A stretch of DNA of 64,000 nucleotides from Teredinibacter haidensis (GCF_014211975.1 NZ_CP060084.1:4413001-4477000), one strand, 5' to 3'; numbered from the stretch's first letter, positions 53,502-62,377 are shown. Notes: generated by a model from the letters alone, not told the origin. Numbers and translations: made by a program.

Positions 53502-54848
53502 CTAGATTGGGAATAAGAGAGTAAATTTTGCGCCGCCGAGCTCGCTGTCGCTAACTTCCAGCTGCCCCTGGTAGCTGCTGAGTATATCAACAACAATTGA
53601 TAGCCCGATACCCTGGCCTTGAATGGATGTGTCGGCGCGGGCGCCGCGGGTCAGCAAGCGCTGCTTGAGTTCATCAGCAATGCCGGGGCCATTGTCCTCA
53701 ATACTGACGGTCAGTACGTCGTTGTTGGTTTGCGCGCCGATCTGAATTTTGTTTTGGCCATATTTAAAGGCGTTTTCCAGAATATTTCCGAACACCTCCA
53801 GCGCGTCACTTTCGTCACCGGGAAACTGTAAATTCTCGGGGATATTGATATCGACAGAGAATTGCTTCTCTCGAAAGACTTTGCGCAGTGCCGTTGACAA
53901 GCGGTTGATGGTGGCCGCAAGTGGTGTTTTTGCGCGAATACTGCTGGTGGCGGTCAGAGTGGCACGCTGTAGCTGGTGCTGAATGATGTCCGCCATTCTA
54001 CTTACTTGCTCGTTTATGGCGTTTTGCTGCGTTGGTGAGTTGGATTCCAGCTCTGCACGAATAATGGCCAGGGGCGTTTTTAGGCTGTGTGCCAGATCTG
54101 AAAGTGTATTTTTATAGCGTTGCCGCTGCCCTTGCTCCGTTTCAAGAAGCTCGTTTAAATTGTGAATAACCGGTGCAATTTCGGTGGGGTATTCACCTTC
54201 CAGCTGACTGTTGTGGCCCTGCTGAAACTTTTTTAAGGCTTGCGCCAGTCGGTCCAGGGGCTTTAAGCCCCAGCGGGTAATAAGAAACTGGGCAATGATA
54301 AAAAGTATGGCAATACCGCCCAGCCAAAGCCAGAGCGCATCGCGATAGCCTTTCAATTCTTCCTGCAGCTGGTGTTGGTCGTGAATGATTGAAAATCGAA
54401 ACAGCGTATCCTGTTGATTAATTTCCCATACGGAGTCAAAACTAAGGACAAAGTGCGGCTCCTCCCGTAAAAGCTGCTCGTTAAAAAGCTCCTGTCCGGG
54501 TGCCAATTGAGCCCTGCGGGGGAGGGAGAGTGAATCATCGGCAGGGAAGGAATCGCTCTTCCAGACAATTTCGCCCTTTGTATTGGTGACCAAACCGTAA
54601 AGCCCAGATTGGGGGCGGTTAAAGCGGGGTTCCGCCATGGTCTCGGGAAGGTACAGTTGGTGGTCTTCAGGTTCCGCCGCTCCCAAGAGAGAATAGAGGT
54701 GTGCCTGTAGGGCCTGCTGCTCAGCGTTTATTAAGCTGTTGCGAAAGGCGCGGTCGAGAGAATAGGCGCTAAAACCGAGAATAACCGGAAGAACCAGAAC
54801 CGAGGACAGAGTGAGGCGCGCAGCAAGGGAGGGGAGTTTAAAGTCCAT
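53502..54848 (-). CDS. PhoQ-type sensor histidine kinase
   Basis: 448-residue two-helix membrane kinase. TM1 (about 10-30), a periplasmic sensor (about 31-165) that is acidic and PhoQ-like in size, TM2 (about 168-190), HAMP (about 190-240), HisKA with LSDLAHSLKTPLAIIRAELE (His254), and HATPase with ENAFKYGQNKI, EDNGPGIADELKQRL and GQGIGLSIVVDIL. The AHSLKTPL wording is typical of PhoQ. In relatives PhoQ senses divalent cations and antimicrobial peptides. It starts 11 nt after the response regulator gene, its cognate partner. Confidence 0.9.
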   Translation of the reverse strand: MDFKLPSLAARLTLSSVLVLPVILGFSAYSLDRAFRNSLINAEQQALQAHLYSLLGAAEPEDHQLYLPETMAEPRFNRPQSGLYGLVTNTKGEIVWKSDSFPADDSLSLPRRAQLAPGQELFNEQLLREEPHFVLSFDSVWEINQQDTLFRFSIIHDQHQLQEELKGYRDALWLWLGGIAILFIIAQFLITRWGLKPLDRLAQALKKFQQGHNSQLEGEYPTEIAPVIHNLNELLETEQGQRQRYKNTLSDLAHSLKTPLAIIRAELESNSPTQQNAINEQVSRMADIIQHQLQRATLTATSSIRAKTPLAATINRLSTALRKVFREKQFSVDINIPENLQFPGDESDALEVFGNILENAFKYGQNKIQIGAQTNNDVLTVSIEDNGPGIADELKQRLLTRGARADTSIQGQGIGLSIVVDILSSYQGQLEVSDSELGGAKFTLLFPI

Positions 54849-54859
54849 GCAATAATGTT

Positions 54860-55537
54860 TTATCCTGCTTCCAGCGCAAAACGGTAGCCCTGTCCGCGAA
54901 CCGTTGTAATGGGTTTTAAGTTGTTCTCGGGATCCAATTTTTTACGCAGGCGACCAACAAACACTTCGATCACATTGCTGTCGCGCTCAAAATCCTGGTG
55001 GTAGAGATGTTCCGTTAACTCTGTTTTGGATATCGGTTGGCCGGGGTGCAGTGCTAAGTATTCGAGCGTGTTGTACTCGTAGCTGGTCAGTTCAATAAAG
55101 CTTCCGCCAACGGTGACTTGTTTGGTGGAGGTGTCGATAACGATTGATCCAAAGGTCAGCTGAGGTGTGGCGCTACCGCCAGAACGGCGAATCAAGGCGT
55201 TGGCACGAGCGCGCAATTCTTCGGAATGGAATGGTTTAACCAAGTAATCGTCGGCACCCGCCTCCAGGCCCTTTACCTTGTCTTGCCAGTGACCACGGGC
55301 GGTGAGAATAAGTACGGGGTATTTCTTTCCTGCTGCGCGTAAGCGGCGAATGATTTCTATGCCGTCTACCTTGGGTAGTCCGATATCGATAACTGCGAAA
55401 TCGTAGTCGTATTCTGTGGCGTAGTAGCTGCCGTCTTCGCCGTCGGCTGCCGTTTCAATCACAAAATTCAGCGCGCTAAAATAGTCTGCCAGTTGCTGGC
55501 GAATAGCGGCTTCATCTTCAACGATCAACATCTTCAT
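54860..55537 (-). CDS. PhoP/OmpR-type response regulator
   Basis: 225 residues. Receiver domain with acidic pair Glu7/Asp8/Glu9, phospho-acceptor Asp51 (AVIDIGLPKVDG), Thr in LILTARG and Lys in YLVKPFH. The C-terminal winged helix has YEYNTLEYLALHPGQPISKTELTEHLY and SNVIEVFVGRLRKKLDPE, the DNA-recognition part. Closest in wording to PhoP and related QseB/PmrA-like regulators. It forms an operon with the kinase downstream and likely with the PepSY gene 35 nt upstream. Confidence 0.93.
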   Translation of the reverse strand: MKMLIVEDEAAIRQQLADYFSALNFVIETAADGEDGSYYATEYDYDFAVIDIGLPKVDGIEIIRRLRAAGKKYPVLILTARGHWQDKVKGLEAGADDYLVKPFHSEELRARANALIRRSGGSATPQLTFGSIVIDTSTKQVTVGGSFIELTSYEYNTLEYLALHPGQPISKTELTEHLYHQDFERDSNVIEVFVGRLRKKLDPENNLKPITTVRGQGYRFALEAG

Positions 55538-55572
55538 GCGAAGGTTCCTTTTGCTTGCACCGTTCGTGGGGT

Positions 55573-55902
55573 TTATTTTCCGAGCACTTTCCCGCTGCGG
55601 GCGTCTACGGTCACAATCACAACCTTACCGGTTTTCTGCAGGATTTTGACGCGATAGCGATCGCCGCTGCGGCTGACCTTTAGTACTTTGCCGCCGTATT
55701 GTCTCTGCGCAGCACTGGCGGCTCGGCTTTTGCTGATGCCTTTGTCGGCTTGGGCCAATTGCCAGTGCGGCTTTGCTGTTGTAACTGTCAGCTCAAATTC
55801 CGTTGCCTGGGGTTGGGCATGGCTGGCAGGTACCGCAAAGGAGATCAGGCTGGCCAATACCAGCTTATAGCGGGTCTTCGGGCGGAATAGTCGAGTGAAC
55901 AT
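55573..55902 (-). CDS. Secreted PepSY-domain protein
   Basis: 109 residues from ATG 55902 (MFTRLFRPK), with a Sec signal (about 12-29, ending SHA). The single PepSY-like domain covers ISKSRAASAAQRQYGGKVLKVSRSGDRYRVKILQKTGKVVIVTVDARSGKVL. Such proteins often accompany PhoPQ-type systems and may sense or inhibit periplasmic proteases, or act as a feedback input to the kinase. The latter is inference from position: it lies 35 nt upstream of the regulator on the same strand. Confidence 0.85.
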   Translation of the reverse strand: MFTRLFRPKTRYKLVLASLISFAVPASHAQPQATEFELTVTTAKPHWQLAQADKGISKSRAASAAQRQYGGKVLKVSRSGDRYRVKILQKTGKVVIVTVDARSGKVLGK

Positions 55903-55971
55903 AGCTTTTATAGCGAAGTGAGTGAGTGCGTATTGTATGACAAACACAGGTACCAGTTCACTCGTTACTGC

Positions 55972-56550
55972 TTAGTGTTCTAACGGCTGAATATTGATGG
56001 CAATTTTCAGCTTGTTGCCAGGGTCGCGGCGAGTGCGTGTTGTGTAGGTTTCGCCGTTGTAGCGGTAGGTTACGCTATAGCCGGCGGGCACTTCTTCCAT
56101 TTCCACCCTTTCTTTAACCTCGCAGCGTTGTACATCGCGATAGCTGACTTCGGTGTGAGAATACTGCCGGTTACTGCCGTTACGGCTAATGTCACGGCCT
56201 ACAGAAGCTCCAAGAATGGCACCCACAACGGTACCTACCTTTTTATTCTCATCGCCTGCACCTACGGCATTACCGATGGCGCCGCCGATTACGCTACCGA
56301 GAATGGTACCAGTGGCAGATTTTGGCTTGCCGCTAGAGGCGCGATAATAAACGGGCTGCTGTTCGCGAACTTGCTCGACCCAGCAGTTTTCTACCGGGAT
56401 GCGTCGTTCGACGGTTTGATAAATGGGCCGAGCATCTACAACCTCGGCGTAAGCCACCATGCGGCTGGAGCCCTGCTCGCTTGCCAGCGTAGGCATTGCC
56501 AGACCAGTGCATAAGGCGGATATAGTCAGGGCAAGATTCAGGCGTTTCAT
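55972..56550 (-). CDS. Glycine-zipper 2TM outer-membrane protein
   Basis: 192 residues with a signal peptide (MKRLNLALTISALCTGLAMPTLAS) and no lipobox cysteine at the cut. The central glycine zipper ATGTILGSVIGGAIGNAVGAGDENKKVGTVVGAILGASVG (about 79-118) is the Rickettsia 17-kDa antigen/SlyB-type motif that inserts in the outer membrane. C-terminal VQRCEVKERVEMEEVPAGYSVTYRYNGE is typical of the long version. It has GGAG 8 nt before the ATG. In enterics slyB is a PhoP target; the neighbouring PhoPQ-like pair makes similar control plausible here. Confidence 0.87.
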   Translation of the reverse strand: MKRLNLALTISALCTGLAMPTLASEQGSSRMVAYAEVVDARPIYQTVERRIPVENCWVEQVREQQPVYYRASSGKPKSATGTILGSVIGGAIGNAVGAGDENKKVGTVVGAILGASVGRDISRNGSNRQYSHTEVSYRDVQRCEVKERVEMEEVPAGYSVTYRYNGETYTTRTRRDPGNKLKIAINIQPLEH

Positions 56551-56668
56551 TTTCAGTCTCCTTGTTTTTGGCGGCCCTCATCGGGGCATGCTTAAAAGGT
56601 ACTCCTGTGGGGCTGAATAGAGCCTGAATAAGATTCGTATTGCCTGAGCGAGTCTGGCGCCCTTTTCT

Positions 56669-57325
56669 CTATAGCCCCAAAGCGATTTCCACAGCCTGTT
56701 TCAAATTGTCTACCCTGTAGTCCGCCAGCGATAAATCCTGATGTTTTGAAAAGGCGTAGGTCACGGCAATACAGGTCATTCCCGCGGCTTGGGCTGCTCG
56801 AATACCGGTTAGGCTATCCTCAATCGCCATACACTCCCTCGGCTCTACGCCCAGTTCTAACGCGGCCTTTAGATAAGTATCCGGTGCCGGCTTGCTGTTA
56901 TCGACATCATCTTTACTGACTATCGTTTGAAAAAAGTCTTCCAGTTTGTGGCTGCTTATAGAAGAAGTAACTTCACTGTGATTAGCGCCAGTAGCAACAC
57001 CCATTTTGACTCCGGCCTGTTTACCGAGATCCAGAGCTTCCAGGGCAAATGGCATTAAGGGGAAGGGATTACGGTTTAATACGACCTGTAATGCCTGTTG
57101 TTTGAGGTCGCACAAGTCTTGTGGATTTAGGTTGAGGCCATGTTGTTGTACGATAAGTTCTGCGTTCCGAAGCGTTGGCGTACCGCAGTGGTGGTTGAGA
57201 TATTCCTGCTTGTTGAACTTAATCCCGAAGTTGTCCGATAATAATTGTTGCCAGATAGTGAAATGGACGCCTTCTGAATCCACCAGTGTGCCGTCGTGAT
57301 CAAAAATAATAGCTGCAATGCCCAA
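56669..57325 (-). CDS. HAD-superfamily hydrolase (beta-phosphoglucomutase-like)
   Basis: 218 residues from a TTG at 57325, chosen because AAGGGG lies 7 nt upstream and the product then begins MGIAAIIFDHDGTLVDSEG as the family expects; an ATG at 57367 in the same frame is the alternative. HAD motifs: FDHDGTLVDSE, VATGANHSEV, KPAPDTYLKAA and AIEDSLTGIRAAQAAGM. Helical cap of subfamily I. Likely a sugar-phosphate phosphatase or mutase; substrate unknown. It is divergent from the retropepsin gene. Confidence 0.85.
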   Translation of the reverse strand: MGIAAIIFDHDGTLVDSEGVHFTIWQQLLSDNFGIKFNKQEYLNHHCGTPTLRNAELIVQQHGLNLNPQDLCDLKQQALQVVLNRNPFPLMPFALEALDLGKQAGVKMGVATGANHSEVTSSISSHKLEDFFQTIVSKDDVDNSKPAPDTYLKAALELGVEPRECMAIEDSLTGIRAAQAAGMTCIAVTYAFSKHQDLSLADYRVDNLKQAVEIALGL

Positions 57326-57442
57326 ATTTAGTCCCCTTTGTTGAATTGCTTGCGTGTTTATTCGCATTCGCAAAGTGAAACACTGCTAAGATAAGTTCCC
57401 GCAAAATGGGTCATTGTAGCAAACGAGAGTTGTTATATTTCT

Positions 57443-58198
57443 ATGAGTCGAGTTGTGCGTTTTTTTATCCTGTTGGCGCTTATTCCGCTTTTGGTGAACT
57501 GTACCTTTATTCGTCAGAAAGAGGATCGGCAGTTGGCGTTACAGCAAACTTTGGACCAGCAGCGGCAATGTATGGAAGAGCAGGCCGAGCAGCTGGAGGA
57601 AATGACGCTCACGCAAAAACAAATAACGGAAGAAATGCAGTTACTGCGACGCCAGGTGCGGGAGGTGCATGCCGCTGTGACCCGTAACGATGAGCGGGGT
57701 GGGCCGGTTGTTCAAACCCAGAAGCCTACTCCAGCTGCGGGGGTTTCTGTGGGCGCCCAGGCCCAGCGGAGTAGTAAAATTGTTATTGGTCGTATTGAGT
57801 GGGCTTGGCTGGAATTGGCCGAGCAACGCTATAAAGCCCGGGTTGATACTGGTGTGGAGGGGTCGTCGTTAATGGTCAAGGATGTTCAGCCCTTTGAACG
57901 GAACGGCAGTAAGTGGATTCGCTTTCGCATTCCTACCACCGACGAAGCCCCCTTTCTTGAAACCCCACTGCTTCGCTATAAGAAAAATCGTAATGGTTCT
58001 GCAGAATCAGAACGGCGCCCGGTTGTGAACCTGCTTGTACGGGTGGGCGAAATAAACGAAGAAGTGGAATTTAACTTAATTGCACGCGACAGTATGGTGT
58101 ATCCGGTTCTTTTAGGGCGAAATTTTTTGCGGGACATTGCTATTGTTGATGTCGCCCAAAAATTTATTCAGCCCAAAGTAGAATTCGCGCAGCCCTGA
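57443..58198 (+). CDS. Retropepsin-like aspartic peptidase (RimB/DUF785 type), first gene of ATP-grasp cluster
   Basis: 251 residues. N-terminal membrane or lipoprotein signal (LLALIPLLVNC, Cys20, an imperfect lipobox), a coiled coil (about 27-75), an Ala/Pro linker, and a C-terminal retropepsin-like domain: KIVIGRIEWAWL, ARVDTGVEGSSL with catalytic Asp135, then VEFNLIARDSMVYPVLLGRNFLRD. Often named putative ATP-dependent zinc protease, although the DTG motif indicates an aspartic fold. It heads a three-gene operon with a 7TM protein and an ATP-grasp ligase, as in the amidoligase clusters described by comparative genomics. The natural substrate is unknown. Confidence 0.85.
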   Translation: MSRVVRFFILLALIPLLVNCTFIRQKEDRQLALQQTLDQQRQCMEEQAEQLEEMTLTQKQITEEMQLLRRQVREVHAAVTRNDERGGPVVQTQKPTPAAGVSVGAQAQRSSKIVIGRIEWAWLELAEQRYKARVDTGVEGSSLMVKDVQPFERNGSKWIRFRIPTTDEAPFLETPLLRYKKNRNGSAESERRPVVNLLVRVGEINEEVEFNLIARDSMVYPVLLGRNFLRDIAIVDVAQKFIQPKVEFAQP

Positions 58199-58220
58199 AT
58201 TTTTCAAAAAGAAAAAGCCT

Positions 58221-59735
58221 GTGAATCGATCCCGTCTTTCAGTTATAACCCTTGTCGGCCTCTTGTTGTTGGCTGGCAGCCTGTTAACCTGGTATAGGCA
58301 CCAGGCATTTGACGTCCCCTGGTTGCCGGGGGAAAAGCGTCAGGTATGGTCGATTGAAGCGAAGTTGGAGTTTATCGCCCGCGGCGATCCGGTAAAAGTT
58401 TCTCTGGCCATCCCCGGGACACAAACGCGCTTTGAACGCATTGCCGAGCATACGGCCAGCCCCGGTTATGGTTTGGCGTTTGTTGAACAGGGCAGTGAAC
58501 GCCGTGCCGAATGGTCTATCCGGTCTGCCGAGGGAAGGCAAACGCTTTATTACCGGGTGGATATGCAGGTGAACGATGATTTGACTGTTCCCGGTTTCGC
58601 GCCGCAGTCAGACAAAAATAAACGCCTGATGGAGACGGGTCCGCAGGAAACCTCAGCCTTGCAACTGTTGAATAACGCCCTAGAACGTTCAGCCGATAAC
58701 TTTACCCTCACGCGCGAATTAATTAACGAATTTAACAGTCAGGTGCAGAGCGCTCAGTTTCTTGCGCAGAAGCAAAGCCGTAGTCGCTGGCTGGCGCAGT
58801 TGCTTCAGCATGCGGGCGTTCCTGTGCGAGAGGTGCTTAGCCTAACACTGGAAGATGGTCGCAGGCGTCAGCCGTTAAACACCTTGCTGCAGGTGTTTGA
58901 TGGTAAAGAATATCGCTTATTTAACCCGCAAACGGGTCGCCAGGGTCAGTTTAAGAACCAGCTGCTGTGGGAGTATCAATCGGGCTCTCTGCTGGATATT
59001 GTCGGTGGCTCCCAATCTCGTGTACTGTTTTCTATTATTGAACAGGAAGTCCCGGTAGCGCGGGTCATGGAAACCGAGCGGGCACAAAATGTTGGCTTGC
59101 TGGATTTTTCTATTCACAGCTTGCCAGTGGAAGAGCAGGCGCTGTTTAAAGGTATTTTTCTGATTCCTGTCGGTGTGCTGGTGGTAGTGTTTATGCGCAT
59201 TCTGATTGGTCTACGTACTTCCGGCACCTTTATGCCGGTGCTAATCGCCATTTCATTTATTCAAACCAGTTTGTTGACGGGAATTATCGGCTTTGTGCTG
59301 ATTGTTGGGGTTGGTCTGGTTATTCGCAGCTATTTCTCACGGCTTAATTTACTTTTGGTCGCCCGTATTTCGGCGGTGATTATTTCCGTTATCTCCATTA
59401 TCGCCGTGTTTGCCGTGCTGGCCTTCCAGCTCGGTTTAAGTGAAGGTTTAAAGATAACCTTCTTCCCCATGATTATCTTGAGCTGGACCATTGAGCGCAT
59501 GTCCATTCTCTGGGAGGAGGAGGGCTCGAAAGAAGTACTGATTCAAACGGGAGGCTCCCTGCTTGTGGCGCTGTGCGCCTATGTGGTGATGATTAACGAT
59601 GTGGTGCGGCACCTCACCTTTAATTTTATTGGTTTGCAGTTAGTTATTATGGCGTTGGTGATACTGCTCGGTAGTTACACGGGCTACCGCTTACTGGAGT
59701 TTCGCCGCTTTAAAGCATTGGCAGGGAAGTGTTAA
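58221..59735 (+). CDS. Inactive transglutaminase-like protein fused to seven helices
   Basis: 504 residues from a GTG at 58221. One N-terminal helix (9-24), a periplasmic region (about 25-305) containing a transglutaminase-like fold without the catalytic Cys-His-Asp set, and seven helices from about 310 to 490 (FLIPVGVLVVVFMRILIGLRTSGTFMPVLIAISF starts them). This matches the 7TM_transglut architecture that always sits between retropepsin and ATP-grasp genes. It probably presents or moves the peptide product at the membrane (inference). It overlaps the next gene's upstream sequence closely; the ATP-grasp ATG is 2 nt past its stop. Confidence 0.85.
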   Translation: MNRSRLSVITLVGLLLLAGSLLTWYRHQAFDVPWLPGEKRQVWSIEAKLEFIARGDPVKVSLAIPGTQTRFERIAEHTASPGYGLAFVEQGSERRAEWSIRSAEGRQTLYYRVDMQVNDDLTVPGFAPQSDKNKRLMETGPQETSALQLLNNALERSADNFTLTRELINEFNSQVQSAQFLAQKQSRSRWLAQLLQHAGVPVREVLSLTLEDGRRRQPLNTLLQVFDGKEYRLFNPQTGRQGQFKNQLLWEYQSGSLLDIVGGSQSRVLFSIIEQEVPVARVMETERAQNVGLLDFSIHSLPVEEQALFKGIFLIPVGVLVVVFMRILIGLRTSGTFMPVLIAISFIQTSLLTGIIGFVLIVGVGLVIRSYFSRLNLLLVARISAVIISVISIIAVFAVLAFQLGLSEGLKITFFPMIILSWTIERMSILWEEEGSKEVLIQTGGSLLVALCAYVVMINDVVRHLTFNFIGLQLVIMALVILLGSYTGYRLLEFRRFKALAGKC

Positions 59736-59737
59736 TC

Positions 59738-60697
59738 ATGAGTATCTGGCCATTCTCACGCTTGGCTGATATGCAGCGCCAGGGTGTTTTGGGTATGAAT
59801 CGGCGTAATATCGGCTATATCTCTCGCTACAACAGTCGCAACCTTTTTCCACTGGTAGACAATAAGCTCAAAACCAAACAGTTGGCTTTGGAGTGCGACG
59901 TTGTCGTACCGGAGCTTGTGGGTGTTGTTGATAGCCAGCACGACGTTGCCTTGGTGGAGGCGCTGATTAATGGTCGGGAATCATTCTGTATCAAACCGGC
60001 CAAAGGCTCTGGCGGTAAAGGTATTCTGGTGATCCAAAAGAGCGCGGGTGAACGCTACCTGCGCACCAGCGGACAGTCGCTTTCTTTGGCCGATATTCAA
60101 CGGCATATTTCCAATATTCTGGCCGGGTTGTTTTCTCTCGGTGGTGCTGTTGATGTGGCGGTTATAGAAGCGCTGATCGAGGTAGATGAAGATTTGGGCC
60201 GCTACTCATATGAAGGTGTGCCCGATTTACGGATGATTGTTTTTCGTGGTGTTCCGGTAATGGCCATGATGCGTTTGGCTTGTGCCTCCTCACAGGGAAA
60301 GGCGAATTTACACCAGGGCGCGGTTGGCGTGGGCATTGATATAGCGACAGGAGCCGCGATTCACGCGGTGCAAAAAGACCGACGCGTAGACATCCACCCC
60401 GATACCCAGCTGGATCTCACCCAGCTGCAGATTTCCCATTGGCCTGAACTGTTGGAGCTGGCTTGCGCCTGTGCGGATATGACGGGTCTTGGTTATTTGG
60501 GCGTGGATCTGGTGGTAGACAAAAATATAGGTCCGGCGCTGTTGGAGCTAAATGCTCGTCCGGGTTTATCCATCCAAATTGCGAATGGTGCAGGTTTACT
60601 GCCGCGCTTGAAAAAAGTGGAGCAGCTCGCTCGCCCCGAGCGCATGTCAATTGATAAGCGGGTGGGTTTCGCCTGTGAGCATTTTGCCGCTAGGTAA
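59738..60697 (+). CDS. Alpha-L-glutamate ligase-like ATP-grasp protein
   Basis: 319 residues from ATG 59738 with AGGGAAG 8 nt upstream. ATP-grasp features: ESFCIKPAKGSGGKGILVI (nucleotide lysine and glycine loop), DLRMIVFRGVPVMAMMRLA, ANLHQGAVGVGIDIATGAA, and the magnesium box GPALLELNARPGLSIQIAN. The family is related to RimK and predicted to add amino acids to a peptide or protein carboxylate. It is the last gene of the three-gene operon; what it ligates is not known. The ending is close to a relict repeat at 60707-60840. Confidence 0.87.
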   Translation: MSIWPFSRLADMQRQGVLGMNRRNIGYISRYNSRNLFPLVDNKLKTKQLALECDVVVPELVGVVDSQHDVALVEALINGRESFCIKPAKGSGGKGILVIQKSAGERYLRTSGQSLSLADIQRHISNILAGLFSLGGAVDVAVIEALIEVDEDLGRYSYEGVPDLRMIVFRGVPVMAMMRLACASSQGKANLHQGAVGVGIDIATGAAIHAVQKDRRVDIHPDTQLDLTQLQISHWPELLELACACADMTGLGYLGVDLVVDKNIGPALLELNARPGLSIQIANGAGLLPRLKKVEQLARPERMSIDKRVGFACEHFAAR

Positions 60698-60706
60698 GTC
60701 TAGTGA

Positions 60707-60840
60707 ATCTCTGATCAAACCAAGACATGCTCGGCGCGGTTCATCTTCTGCGTTGTTTTTTGTGCTAGGCCGACGTATTCCTACAAAGAGACTCTTTGAT
60801 CTTGGAAAAGCCAGGAGGTCAGAACATATTTGGACGTTAA
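60707..60840. repeat. Possible dispersed palindromic element related to 3100-3170
   Basis: The left part (CTCTGATCAAACCAAGACATG, from 60714) resembles the arm of the palindrome at 3100-3170, and ACATATTTGGA near 60827 matches its other arm. Between lie about 90 bp (around TTCATCTTCTGCGTTGTTTTTT) absent from the first copy. Ends are imperfect. It looks like a diverged MITE-like repeat; this needs a genome-wide comparison. Confidence 0.4.
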
Positions 60841-60841
60841 T

Positions 60842-61018
60842 CTACGTTCCCTTGAGCGTTTTAGGCTTCGCGAAAAAGACAAATGGAATGGCTAAAGGAC
60901 CAATCAACGCGCCCAGGACAACCCACGGAGCGATATTAGCTCGACGATTTTTAGCTACGCGATAGCATGTATAACAAGAAATAAGCGTAACTAAGGTTAT
61001 AGTGAAAGCCATTGGCAT
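60842..61018 (-). CDS. Small two-helix membrane protein (58 aa)
   Basis: Start ATG at 61018 with a strong AAAGGAACTCACA ribosome site, stop TAG at 60842-60844. The product has two hydrophobic segments (3-20 and 31-50) joined by a basic loop (CYRVAKNRRANIAPW) and ends KPKTLKGT. The layout GALIGPLAIPFVFFAKPK is common in short bacterial membrane proteins that share the APWVVLG-G-IGP pattern. No function known. It is antisense to nothing and fills the gap between the ATP-grasp gene and proA, from which it is divergent. Confidence 0.7.
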   Translation of the reverse strand: MPMAFTITLVTLISCYTCYRVAKNRRANIAPWVVLGALIGPLAIPFVFFAKPKTLKGT

Positions 61019-61082
61019 TGTGAGTTCCTTTCTTTTTGGTGGACAACTTTTTCTACACTCTCCAATATGACACCAACCTAGG

Positions 61083-61088
61083 TATAAT
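61083..61088 (+). promoter_or_regulatory. Probable proA -10 element
   Basis: Perfect TATAAT 32 nt upstream of the proA ATG. No good -35 hexamer is present at 16-18 bp. Confidence 0.4.
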
Positions 61089-61120
61089 ACCCCGTTTAAT
61101 TCGTAACCAAAGTGTATGAA

Positions 61121-62377
61121 ATGAGTGTAATAGACTATATGGCAGGGCTTGGTGTTCAGGCGCGTGAAGCATCGCGTTTGATGATGGCTGCCAGCACCGC
61201 AGCCAAAAACAATGCCTTGCTGGCGATTGCCGATGCGATCGAAGCCTCGCGTGAAACCATTGCTGTTGAAAATGCCCGCGATCTGGACAATGGTCGAAAG
61301 AGTGGCTTGGACGCAGCACTACTGGATCGTCTGGAGCTAACGCCGGCGCGTATCGACGGTATGATCGAAGGTCTGCAGCAGGTTGCAGCTCTGCCAGATC
61401 CCTGTGGTGAGATTACAGGTCTAAAACGCCGCCCTTCCGGTATCCAGGTCGGCAAAATGCGTGTGCCTCTGGGAGTTGTGGGTATTATTTACGAATCCCG
61501 CCCAAACGTTACTGTTGATGCGGCCAGTCTGTGTTTGAAGTCTGGCAATGCCACCATTTTGCGTGGTGGCAGCGAAGCTATTCACTCCAATCAGGCCATT
61601 GCAAAATGTATTTGTGCCGGCTTACTGCGGGCTGGCCTGCCCGAAAACGCTGTGCAGGTCGTTGAAACCACTGACCGTGCTGCAGTTGGCGAATTGATTA
61701 CTATGCCGCAGTATGTCGATGTGATCGTGCCCCGCGGAGGACGCAGCCTGATTGAGCGCATCAGCAATGATGCCAAAGTGAGTGTGATCAAGCACCTGGA
61801 CGGTATTTGTCATGTGTATATTGACGATGATGCCGATCTGGAGAAAGCCTTTAATATCGCACTGAATAGTAAAACACACCGCTATGGTGTGTGTAATGCC
61901 ATGGAGACGCTGCTGGTGTCCTCAGTTGTGGCGGCGAGCATTTTACCAAAGCTGGCTGACGCTTACGGAGAGAAGGGTGTTGAACTGCGTGGCTGTGCTA
62001 AAACCCGCGAGTTCCTGCCCTCCGTTATTGAGGCCACAGATGCCGATTGGGACACTGAATATCTGGCTCCAGTGTTGTCCATACGCGTTGTAGCGGGTAT
62101 GGATGAAGCCATCGATCATATTGCTGCGCACAGCTCGGGCCATACGGAAAGCATTGTGACCGAGAGCTACACCAAAGCGCGTGCCTTTTTGACGCGCGTG
62201 GACTCCAGCTCGGTAATGGTCAATGCGTCAACCCGATTTGCAGATGGTTTCCAATATGGATTGGGTGCGGAAATTGGTATTTCTACGGACAAAATCCACG
62301 CTCGTGGCCCGGTTGGGCTCGACGGACTGACCTCTGAAAAATGGATTGTGTTGGGTGACGGAGAAATCCTTGCCTGA
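61121..62377 (+). CDS. proA: Gamma-glutamyl phosphate reductase
   Basis: Second step of proline synthesis: NADPH-dependent reduction of glutamyl-5-phosphate to the semialdehyde. 418 residues from the ATG at 61121 (MSVIDYMAGLG); a GTG at 61112 is a less likely start. Motifs: MRVPLGVVGIIYESRPNVTVDAASLCLKSGNATILRGGSEA, VPRGGRSLIERI, and the catalytic Cys in RYGVCNAMETLLV. A C-terminal FADGFQYGLGAEIGISTDKIHARGPVGLDGLT is typical. It leads the set proA-nadD-rsfS-rlmH-mrdA. Confidence 0.97.
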   Translation: MSVIDYMAGLGVQAREASRLMMAASTAAKNNALLAIADAIEASRETIAVENARDLDNGRKSGLDAALLDRLELTPARIDGMIEGLQQVAALPDPCGEITGLKRRPSGIQVGKMRVPLGVVGIIYESRPNVTVDAASLCLKSGNATILRGGSEAIHSNQAIAKCICAGLLRAGLPENAVQVVETTDRAAVGELITMPQYVDVIVPRGGRSLIERISNDAKVSVIKHLDGICHVYIDDDADLEKAFNIALNSKTHRYGVCNAMETLLVSSVVAASILPKLADAYGEKGVELRGCAKTREFLPSVIEATDADWDTEYLAPVLSIRVVAGMDEAIDHIAAHSSGHTESIVTESYTKARAFLTRVDSSSVMVNASTRFADGFQYGLGAEIGISTDKIHARGPVGLDGLTSEKWIVLGDGEILA

